Shown here one piece after another: positions 1-8,936 of a stretch of 37,780 nucleotides of DNA. Source of the stretch: Guillardia theta CCMP2712 (lineage: Eukaryota > Cryptophyceae > Pyrenomonadales > Geminigeraceae); NCBI RefSeq assembly GCF_000315625.1, contig NW_005434501.1:64313-102092 (forward strand), written 5' to 3'. The stretch's first letter is position 1. Every line of letters begins with the position of its first letter. Under the pieces are notes generated by a model, which saw only the letters and a program-made list of their open reading frames with translations, searched no databases and had not been told where the DNA came from. A program made the translations under genes and the position numbers.

Positions 1-160
1 TCCATCAGCACCTCCCCTCCTCCACCTCTCCCTTCAGCACACTCGTCAGCTTTGTCCTCCTCTACTTCCACGTTCAACACCATGACAACGAGGCAGAGCA
101 AGGGAGGAGGAGGAGGAGGAGGGAAGGGAGGAGCTGGGGGGCGGGGGGGGGAGGTCACAC

Positions 161-768
161 CGTGCAGCTAGCAGGTAGCTGACCCCTTGCTCAGCCGCCA
201 GCGGAGTGAGCAGGGTGAAGAGCGACCAGCTGGCAACGCCGGAGGCGAGGAGGAGGCGAGGCGAGGAGAGCTGCTGAGCGAGGCCGAGGGGAGGGAGGGC
301 AAGGGTGTACCCCAAGGAAAAGATAGAACTGATGGAGCCCTTGACTGTCTCTGTGTACCCGAAGTCGCCGCTCATCGGTACAATGGCGATGCTCATGGCC
401 TGGCGATCGAGGGAGGAGACGGCTCCCACGAGACAGCAGAGGAAGACTATCCTCCTTCCCTCGTCGACAATCGTCGATCCCCGCTCCTCCTTCCCCTCCT
501 CCTTCGCTCTCAGTCGTTTCATGTTGGAAGCCCTGTCAATGAGCACGCGCTCTCTCTCTGCCTGCGCCTTCTGGCAAGACACACGAGGCAGCGAATGTCT
601 GCCTGCCATGCTCCTCCTCCCGTACATGAGCTGGCGCTGGCGAGGAGCTGGGAAGTAGTTGCATGGATGGAGGAACGCGTTGGTGAAGGTGGGGAGAGAG
701 AGGGAGCTGAGGGAGAGCACGAGGAGGGAGCGTATTGCTCTCATCCTCGAAGAGATGGAGATGTTCAC
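161..768 (-). CDS. Plastid-targeted MFS (SLC17/ANTR-like) transporter, first exon
   Basis: First coding exon of a Major Facilitator Superfamily transporter. Translation from the ATG at 768 gives a hydrophobic signal peptide (about residues 10-30, ending TFTNA) followed at once by Phe (FLHP) and a basic, Ser/Arg-rich stretch to about residue 95. This is the bipartite leader that carries proteins into a complex red-lineage plastid. The mature part then shows MFS helix 1 with the sequence SSLDRQAMSIAIVPM, helix 2 (KGSISSIFSLGYTL) and helix 3. That helix-1 pattern is typical of anion/phosphate transporters of the ANTR/SLC17 group, which act in plastid envelopes. The exon ends at the donor near 161 (CG|GTGTGA). 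The frame then runs into low-complexity Pro/Ser, which I read as intron. The remaining helices lie beyond base 1. The family is fairly sure; the substrate cannot be told. Confidence 0.75.
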
Positions 769-907
769 GAGGACGCGTAGGATGCTGAGATAGCAGAAGC
801 AGGGAGGAGAGCAAGTTGAAGTGTAGAGGAAGGATGGAGACTGAGAGGTTCAGGTGAGGGGATGCGGACGAGGGGATCAGAAGCAGGGAGCAGGGAGCAG
901 GGCGCAG

Positions 908-942
<35 letters not shown>

Positions 943-966
943 AGCAGGAGGAGCAGGAGGAGCAGG

Positions 967-1005
<39 letters not shown>

Positions 1006-1018
1006 GAGCAGGTGTAGA

Positions 1019-1070
<52 letters not shown>

Positions 1071-1460
1071 GGCTAGTTCATGGGATGTAGTTGAGGGGAG
1101 CAATCAGGTTCTCTTTTTTAAGGGCACTGCGGCAGTCCAAGGAGGTAACCGCGTATGTTGGTTGACCTGCTTGGCCCGGCGGCGGGCCGGGCCGAACCTG
1201 GGGCCCCCGATCAGGCATGATGGCTGGGACTCGGCCGCGGCAGCCGGGGCGCACTGCCCGGTAGTAGTATTATTTGTTTTTTTATTGTTTTTTTTTGTTT
1301 TGTGGTATGTAGACTCGAAAGCAAAGATCCATACCGTACTATATTCCTGAGTTCAAATTGAAGCTCAATTTCTACCATTGGGAGGGCCCGGTTGAGAGGG
1401 GCCCGGGGTCTCACCGTGCTGAGTCAAAGCTGGGAAATTTCGCCGCAAAGTCCGAGTCTT
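769..1460. other. Spacer between MFS and kinase genes: minisatellite plus small GC-rich island
   Basis: No gene seen. It holds the GGAGCA repeat listed separately. A short CCGG/GGCC-rich island lies near 1165-1265, with a further GGGCCCGG-rich patch near 1385-1410, resembling the type-B islands found in other spacers of this window. An AT-rich T-run stretch (1268-1300) lies between. It is the 5' flank of the MFS gene and the 3' flank of the kinase gene, both on the minus strand. Confidence 0.6.
880..1072. repeat. GGAGCA/AGGAGC hexanucleotide minisatellite
   Basis: Nearly uninterrupted GGAGCA units with a few GGAGGAGCA and GGGAGCA variants. It is the reverse complement of the GCTCCT array in the NHL-gene intron near 21.28-21.64 kb. 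Reading frames across it are only Gly/Ala or Glu/Gln runs and are not genes. Confidence 0.9.
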
Positions 1461-4400
1461 TCAGAAAATCTTGTTCACGCTTGTGGGATTGGAGCGACAA
1501 AGTGGACATGGCCTGTCAGTCGCTCCATCCTTGCACTGTTCACAGAGACACAGGTGTCCGCAGGGTATCAGCGCCCAGTCAGCTTTCCGCTCCATGCAGA
1601 GGACGCAGACGCACTGCTGGTTATCTCCTGCCACTCCCCGAACTCTCGCTCTTGCCTTGGCTTCATATTCTTTCTGGAGCCTTTTACATAAATCGCCGAA
1701 ACTTGGCCGTTGAAATGATTTTTCCCTCCAGCATTCCTGCATGATGCCGTACACTGTTGCCGGGCATGACGGGGGCCTCGGGAGTCGGTCCCCATCAAGT
1801 ACCTTGGATCCCACCAGCCCATCATCTTCAATGGTGCAGAAGGGTACTTCCGCGTACGTCCAGACCTCCCACATGGTCACCCCGAACGCCCACACGTCGC
1901 TCTTCTCCGAGAACCGCCTTCTCCTGATGCTCTCCGGCGCCATCCACCGCATCGGCCGAGCCGTCAACCCTGCCGTGCTCACGCTTACAGCTCGACCCTC
2001 CCCATACGCGCGGTTAGCCATGATCGAAAGCCCATAGTCAGCAATCTTGACACTTACATCCATGTGATTCTGCGCATCTAGACGGAACACAAGCACGTTC
2101 CTCGCCGCCAGGTCTCCATGCACGACCTTACGCAGCGACAGCCGTAACATCCCTTCACAGATCTGCCTGGCCACCTGCAGCTGCGCCAGCAGGTCAATTG
2201 TCTCCCCGTCCTCAGCAAGGTTCGCCAAGATGACATCCAAGGACCCCAAGGGCGCAAACTCTGTCACCATGCAGTAGTCACCAGACATTGGCTCTATGCT
2301 GATAGCAAGATAGCGGACAAGATTCGGGTGTTCGCCCAGCTGCTTGAACCCTTTCACCTCCTTCGCCAACTCCTCCCTCCTCCCAGTTTCCCCGCTGCCT
2401 CGGATGCGCTGGATGGCGACTGGAGTGCTCAGCCATCGAGCCTTGTAGACGAGCTTGAAGGGGCCGGAGCCGATCTGTTGCGTGTCGGTGATCAACGCAA
2501 AGTGCACCCATGGAATGTCTTGCGCTCGGACTCCTCGTCCCCGCCCTAGAGGCCTCCTTGTACCCAGCTGAGGGCAGAGTACGTCAAAAAACAAACTTGT
2601 ACATGACGTCAACAACCTGCGAAGCAAACTCACGCTGCTCCGACCGGCCTCGGCCGCAAGAAATAAATCTTTGCCTCCGCTCCGTCCCGCCTGTCTGCTT
2701 CTTCTTCTTCTCCTGACCTGCAGCGCTCAGGAACAAGAAAGTCGAAGCCGGAGTTGCTGCGGACCCTTGAAACGAAAGATTGCTTCCAAAGGAGAAGGCT
2801 GACGAGCTTGGATGTGCAGCAGCAGCAGCACCGAACACAAAGGCAGGTGGAGGCTGCGGCTCTAAAGAGTTGGAAGAGGATGGAGCAGCGGTTGAAGCAG
2901 TGGAAGAAAATGGAGCAGCGGTTGAAGCAGTGGAAGAGGACGGAGCAGCGGTTGCAGTCGAGCATTCGAAAGCCCACGTACTGCTAGAGCCTGCTTCAGA
3001 CTTGCGTGTTTCTAAGCTCGCTGCGTTGGGCGGTGTAAAGGAAAACACGCCGTCACTATTTGTTGAAACATTGGGTTTAGCTGCTATGTGGTCTGAAAGA
3101 GATTGTTGTCACATTCAGGAAGAAATTTGAAAAATCGACCTACTTGCAGTTTCGTTGCAAGATGATTTTGCACCACTGGTCGCAGCAACGGCATCAAGAT
3201 GGGAAAGAGTTGATGAATACGTTGGTTGGGATTCCGAGTGATTGTCTTCATCATTCTCTCTATCATCTTCAACCCGTCCACCTTACTCAACTTAGTTGCA
3301 CAGCAGCTTGCTCAGGTAGAAACTGCATACCTTTCAAAAGGTCCACGTTTGAATTTGAAATCTTGTCAAGAATTACACTCGCTGTCTGAAATGAAATTCT
3401 CCAACTTTCTCCATCCTTCAAGTCTGATTCCGATACAGTATGACCAATCAGCAACGGCTTTCCCATATGTTTCCCTACACAGTGTAGACCATGCTTCTGC
3501 ATCTCACGAAAAGCAGAAATGCTTTCAGTATTATCTGTTGTTTCCAAGAGTTTGACTTTCTCAATAACATCTGAAGCGTTGCCTGAGGTAACGATGGTGA
3601 ACTCCCTTTCGGCATGCTTGTTCAAACAAGCAATAATTTTGAAATCCTTAGTCTGATTGAGCTCTGCAGCTTTGGAATCGTTTGCGCCTGAGGCCTGTTG
3701 ATTACCAGTTGGTCCAAAGATCTTGATGAGATTGCATGTTTTTAACATGACGGTTTGTCCTTCGAGAAGTTTCACTTTGAACATCTCCTCGTGCACATTC
3801 CATAACAGCACAATCCCAATGCTATTGCACATGTCAAGAGCTGATATGACAATGGTATAGCAAAACCACCTTGAGTTGTAGTCTGTACTGTTCCTCAACG
3901 AATGCAGCATGACCCAGTCTCCAGCACGAATTGGCGCATCAGAAGTTGGCGGTTTCCCATCATCCGCTTCTGCCTGTGTTTGAGATGGATCTGGGAAGAT
4001 TTTCAGTCACTCCATTCACAGGCAGAATCGCGTACCATTTGAAGTCGAAGCGGCCGCAGAGAGCTCAGATTCAACAACTGTTTCCTTCACAGCAAAGATT
4101 TCATCTAGGGATTTGTTGGGTTGCGTGTTACACTGGTCTGCCTTCGCTAATTTTCTAGAGTTGTTCAATGAAAGAAAATCCAGATGAGCAGGCAATTTCT
4201 GCAACAACTCATCCAGACGGCTTTCCCAAGCCTCTTTATATTGAAGTATGATATCTTGGATTTCCTCGACTCGTTTTTCGTTGACACCGAGACATTGCAC
4301 AAAAGTTCTCCAGAACTTGCTCCCTTCGCCATCTGCCTTCACGTCTCGCAAGCTAGCACCAAGAAAGATCTTCTTAATCCCTTTCAAAGTCATCAGATAA

Positions 4401-5578
4401 AGGATAGGCTCAAACCTTATGGTACCTGGAAACACGTTCTCTCGAACAGGAAAAAGCTCCTTGGCAAGAGCATTAAACTGTTCAATCTTCAGACCATGAA
4501 TCGGATGAGCGCAACTAGGAAAAACTGTCTGAAAAACGTGGAACAGGGTAAATTCTCCTTCTTCAACCTGTTTCAAGTCATCCATGAAGAGCCAGACCAC
4601 TACAGTTTACCTCTGCTGGCAGAAAGGTTCTCCAGGTGAGATCTTCATCTACTGCAGCCTCAAGAAATGCCCTAGCAGTGTCTTCCATCTTTTCAAGTGC
4701 TTCCTTATCTCCACAAGGCGATGCATTCGCAAACCCAATATCTGGCTTCCCCTTCAACCTACGATTTTGAAATTCTTGTGCATCGGCTTGAGAGCATGTT
4801 TCTTCATGTTCAGTCATTTCTGCCAGCGACTGAAAACACGATGCGTTGCAGAATTCACATCTCCACCAACCCGAGAAGAAGTGCTTTCAAAAGCACAAAT
4901 CAAAGCAGAATCAATGAAAAGTGAAGCACTTACATGCATTCTGTCACGGGCAAACTTGAGGTCAGCTTGAATCAATTTCCTTTCGCTCTCGCCCAACGAT
5001 TGGATGGCCACCATGTTGAGTGATTCTAAGTAATTCTCTCTCTGCAAGTTCAAACTCTGAAATTCCTTCATGTCAGACAGATGAAGTCGATTCAGAAACA
5101 CTCACCGAGTAAGTCTGGTTGTCAGCATCAGCTAGATAGAAATCCATGTTTCCAGCTTTGAACGCTTCTTTGGTGGTAGTTAACCACGCGAGCCATCCCT
5201 CCACAGACTTCGGACAAACTAAATACCTGAACAGGTGAGTGCATAGTGAGTGACTCATTACATATGCATGCAACAATCACCTAGCAGTTGTTGATACTGG
5301 AAGATCTACTATGATATTCTTCTTGAGAAAAGAGTCCACGAAGCATCTTGTCTGTAATATATTCAGTCGATGACCGTCATGTGATTAGGCAATGCCTCAG
5401 TTGTTCTGTAGAATTCTTCCTTTTTTTGCTGCATCGAAGATAGCAGGTGCATTGGGTTCACATTGAATCGAGCCTTGGGATAACAAAAGTGAGACACACA
5501 GCACTTTATATTTGCACTTACAGCAAGTGTCAAGACTGTTTCATCATCCACGTCGATCAGGTGCCTTTGGTGTTGCAT
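1461..5578 (-). CDS. Multi-domain protein: zinc-finger-like, FG/Ser-rich linker, TKL-type kinase domain, RING finger
   Basis: Spliced minus-strand gene of a dozen or so exons. The start is taken as the ATG at 5578, which follows an in-frame stop, but upstream exons are possible. In order: an unrecognised helical N-terminus; a CxxC...HxxxxC stretch near 4865-4792 (CEFC to HEETC); long helical exons (4600-4065) with no recognised fold; a module opening GDWVML near 3900, like SH3-type modules of algal multidomain proteins; an Asp/Glu/Ser linker; a Ser/Ala/Phe-Gly-rich stretch (about 3080-2720). The last exon (2567-1461) encodes a kinase domain with glycine loop IGSGPFKLVY, VAIQ where VAIK is expected, HGDLAARN, DYG for DFG, MAPES, and a final RING finger CVLC...CGH...C..C...CPLC. 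Most introns are 44-66 nt and stay in phase. The linker-kinase junction has two possible donors (near 2633 and 2617); only the GTTGTT donor near 2617 keeps frame from the linker ORF. Likely role: ubiquitin ligase with a kinase or pseudokinase module. Confidence 0.72.
2864..2953 (-). repeat. Three 30-bp tandem repeats in the Ser/Ala/Phe linker of the kinase-RING gene
   Basis: Three head-to-tail copies of a 30-bp unit (period 30; about 2864-2893, 2894-2923, 2924-2953) encode repeats of the STASTAAPFS type on the minus strand. The unit is a multiple of three, so copy-number change keeps frame. They lie in an exon and lengthen a disordered linker between the N-terminal region and the kinase domain. 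Confidence 0.8.
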
Positions 5579-5816
5579 TTGCCTATCTGTTTGTTAACTC
5601 TGGAGCGAGAAAATGCAAAGATGTTGACTTTGCCGTATCATTCTTTGCTTCAAACTGAATCGTTTTCGTCGAATACTATCACAAGTAAAGATGTTCAGAT
5701 GAACGTTCTAGTCATAGAGCAAGGATGATGATGTCAACAGTCTGGGTAGCAAATTCTTTGGATGGATACGAGAGAAATTCAAGCAAGAAAAATAAATCGA
5801 CTCCTGATGCAGGTAC

Positions 5817-6124
5817 CTCTCCCCCGCGGTTCAATTCCACTGCACCATTTGCTGATTCTTGTTCCTCATCTTGACGACTCTTCGACTGTATTTTTAACGT
5901 TATTGCTAGTATTGTAGTCCAAGTTTGTACATCGTTGATGGTAGCTGTGGAATTCGACTCACTGGCTTCGAATTTGACAGTGTAATCTGGAACCAAGAAA
6001 TATCATGCCGGTCATTTTGTTCCTCAACCTTCATACCTTGTTCTTCGACGCTACACTGTTCCTGCAACGATGAAGCTTGCACATTTTCTCCATGTTTTGG
6101 TGAAAGTTCTTCCTCATAATCTGC
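5817..6124 (-). CDS. Two candidate coding exons of an acidic protein upstream of the kinase-RING gene
   Basis: From an ATG at 6124 (another lies at 6145) an exon runs to a donor at 6037 (CAAG|GTATGA). A 50-nt intron and a TTCCAG acceptor lead to a second exon 5986-5817, and phases match (1 then 2 nt). The peptide starts MADYEEELSPKH and is acidic and Glu/Gln/Ser-rich, with one more hydrophobic stretch (TWTTILAITLKI). The donor GAG|GTACCT ends it. Beyond that I could not link a third exon in phase. In the obvious next exon a stop follows a peptide that resembles the start of the kinase exon of the neighbouring gene. It may be the 5' end of the kinase-RING gene or a small broken relative. Function unknown. 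Confidence 0.4.
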
Positions 6125-6145
6125 CATGGTTTTATCCTCGTACAC

Positions 6146-6791
6146 TATGCTCAGTTTTCTCTCAGTTTCAGATCAGCGTTCTGCCAGAATTTGTTTCAAA
6201 ATATGGAACGAAAAAATTCCGAACAATCAGGACAAAAAAATTGAAAGTGCAAAGATTTGGATCTGCGTTTCCATCACATTAACCCCCGCTGTAAATTATT
6301 TTGCAACAAGTCACCAACAGCAGAAAACAAAGCAGCTCATTTACAGCTATCACCAACATAACATCAAGCAAACGCTTCGCTCTTCAACCCATTCAAACTC
6401 ACAACTCTGTAGTGAGCACGGCCCCCGACGCCATTTCTTGGCGTGAGGTTCCCAGCTACCAGGCTGGCTACCAGGACCCTTTTAGTTCTCAGGTAAGTAG
6501 AGGGGGTAGGGTACCCTACCTGTACCCGTGTGCCATCCCGAGTGTCGCCGGGCCGGGGCAGGTACCGGGTCCGACCAGTACCGGCCAGGCCGGGGAGCCA
6601 CGGATCCGTTGTACATCCGCCTTTACTCAAAGTTAAGTCATAGTATAGTATCACACTCAAAGTGCCCAGCCTGTGACTCATCAGCCTCCAGGCTAGTCGG
6701 GCATAAAACAAGCGAGAGCAGCCCCTTGCTACGGATCAGGCAGTGCGGTAGGGCTGTGATGGGGCCCGGACCAATTCCGACGGATTCATTA
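6146..6791. other. Spacer with short type-A/type-B element
   Basis: No gene seen. The half near 6146-6460 is AT-richer, as expected of a 5' flank for the minus-strand exons at 6124. Near 6490-6540 lies a short palindromic GGGTAGGGTACCCTACC tract (type A), followed directly by a CCGGGCCGGGG-type island to about 6605 (type B). The order matches the larger copies at 30 and 35 kb. The remainder runs to the 3' end of the secreted-protein gene. Confidence 0.55.
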
Positions 6792-7836
6792 TCATTCAAG
6801 CGACTCATCAGATCTTACCGGCCAGCTTGAGAGAGGGCAGAAGGGGATGTGACACATGGCAGTGTTGCTGTAAATCTTCTCGTCCAGGGTGTCGACGCAA
6901 GTGCTCAGGTTCATCTTGCGAGGAGCCCACTCCTCCATAGGGGTATCATACGGGTCTGTCTCAGGGAGGGGGCGGTTGGTGAGCTCGAACACGGCGTCCA
7001 TCCCTCCGAACACCAGGCTGCAGAGCTTGTTACATCCCTGCCAACAGGGGGGAGGACATCATACTCTTGAACGGTAGGATCGATGCCGGCTATGGACTCC
7101 TCCATCACGAAGCGGTGGTTGGTAAGGGCGTGCTGCGCATAGCCATCAACAGGACTGGTCTGCTTCTCCTTGAGGAACTGACCTGATCCCATTGGACACG
7201 CCCTCCCAGCAGCTCCTCACAGATGAACTGGTTGCAGGTGCACCAGGAGTAGCTGCTCGGGTGGGAGGCGGCCCGGATCATGTCTTCCAGCTTCACGAAC
7301 GCTGCGTCTTTGATGGGCTCGGCATGGAGGGTGGCAGGAAGTTGTATGCTAACGCAGCAGACGTGGTGGCTCGAGCCATCCGGAGGGAAGCAATGCTGCG
7401 TGTAGGGGCCTGCACCTCAGACATCAGCCACAGCTCAAACCACGGGAGAGCAACTTCAGCGCATACTCGAGAGGTTCAAGGTGCCGCAAGGTGTCGGGGT
7501 CCACCACTGCGGCATGGCGGATCGCGGCACTGGCTCCATGTTCATGATGTCTGGATCTTCGGGAGGGTCATGATCCAGATCCATCGCCTCCTCCCAGCAG
7601 CCTTCGTACTTGCTCTCGTTGTACCACAGGAAGTGCCATCGGGGGGTTTCGAGGTCCCACGCCCAGACCTTCTTCCCGGTCCTACGACTCTCCTCCTCCT
7701 TCATCATGTTCCACCATTCAGTAGATCCTTCCACAGGTTGTGGCCTTGCCGTCTGGTTGTTGTCATTTGCCACAGCACACGATGCTAAGGTGCTCAGAAG
7801 CACCAGAGCTACTGTGAAGCTCCTGTTCGCCAGCAT
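6792..7836 (-). CDS. Secreted Cys-rich protein of unknown function
   Basis: Five exons join in phase: 7836-7610, 7529-7444, 7409-7183, 7132-7073 and 7037-6792 (281 residues). Introns are 80, 34, 50 and 35 nt, two of them very short. The start at 7836 is chosen because it opens a clean signal peptide (MLANRSFTVALVLLSTLASC, then AVA before Asn). The mature protein has no second membrane helix. It is rich in Cys and Trp, with marks such as HHVCCV, SWCTCNQFIC, GCNKLCS and AMCHIPFC, which suggest a disulfide-bonded extracellular or vacuolar domain. It ends at a stop at 6792; a GTAAGA inside the last codons could be another donor. I do not recognise the family. The open frame across four introns supports a real gene. 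Confidence 0.6.
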
Positions 7837-8936
7837 CTGACGGACTCCTCGACAACGATCTTCTCCTTGGCGATGCTCCAACCCACTCAGCTACGACCGA
7901 TACTCTCTTAATCCTGATGCTGCGGATCGTCACATGCTTGACAGGCTAGCTGGTGTTCCGGTAGAGCAACTGGTCACGATGCGACTCGCCCGTAGAGTTT
8001 CGGAGTACAGGCACACGAGTCCCTTGGGGCTCCTTCTCGGTCGCGAGTTGACCTCTCCCTCGTCTTCTTCCTCTCCCTGGGCTCTTCATCATCTTCTCTC
8101 CTCCCCACCCTTCCTCCATCTCTTCCTCCCCTCTCCCCTCTCCTCTTATTCCCTGCCCCTCTCCTCCTCCTCGTTCCTGTCTCGACTACAATGCTTCAAT
8201 GCGTCCTGCCCAAAAGTTATGTCCAGACGGGGGTGGCAACGAGGTGGGTAGGGTACTAAATGCAAAGGTAGGGTACTTTCAAATTTACAGTACCCTACCG
8301 TCATAAATGAAGTTCCTACCCCAAAAGCATGTGGACCTACCGGTATTTACTCCCAAGGGAGACACATAAAAGTACCCCTTCGAATCATGAACACCCCTTA
8401 ATCGTAGCACCCCTCAAACTTCTACCCCTCTTTTCCAGCCATACTCCTGGGGGGTTGTAAATTGAGTACTACCCCACTGGTGTATACCCCTGTTTCTGTC
8501 TCTCCTTCACCCACCCCACGTTCTGATGGCCCTCGGCCTTCCCCTCCCTCTGCACAGCATGGCCGAATAGTCCGGCAGCGCGTTCCCGTTCCTCCCTCCT
8601 CACATGCTTGTTTTCGCGCCATCGTTCCATGGGCTGACCCTTCTAGATGTCTGACTGACTCTCCTCTCTTCGTTTCTGCTCTTGAACTCTACCACCTCTT
8701 TGTTGCCCAGCTCATAACTTCGTTTGCCCCCCCTTCAAGTGCCGTCCTTTTACGCGCTCATTGAGCCATACGCGTTTTGGCAGGCTCAGCGAATGCACCT
8801 CGAGGGGATCTGCTGACGCTCCAGACCACCGCGAAGAAGCATGCACGAAGTAGTGGACGTCTAAGTCGCAGACCCGGGGAGCTGCGTGAAGCACAAGTGC
8901 AGTCATCACACCTCTATCAAGCAGCCTAGAGCCGAC
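7837..8936. other. Divergent spacer between secreted-protein and USP genes
   Basis: Holds the shared 5' flank of two genes transcribed away from each other. Near 7892-8050 (+) an open, exon-like frame follows a CAG acceptor-like site (includes DRLAGVPVEQLVTMRLARR), but I cannot attach it to any gene. From 8060 to 8190 there is a CT-rich tract. From 8221 to 8480 lies a type-A tract: GGGTA words on the left, TACCCC words on the right, around an inverted repeat near 8263-8302. From 8480 to 8936 nothing convincing is seen. Confidence 0.55.
8221..8480. promoter_or_regulatory. Type-A tract (GGGTA...TACCCC) in a divergent promoter region
   Basis: Repeated GTAGGGTACT on the left and TACCCC/ACCCCT on the right, with a perfect GTAGGGTAC / GTACCCTAC inverted pair around a short AT-rich loop near 8263-8302. 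Similar words cluster in other spacers of this window. A regulatory role is inferred only from position between two divergent starts (7836 minus, 8937 plus). Confidence 0.4.

Noticed and set aside
765-1103. Leu-rich and Gly/Ala-rich frames, apparently a membrane or silk-like protein
   Set aside because: Translation of the GGAGCA minisatellite; no start context or splice support.
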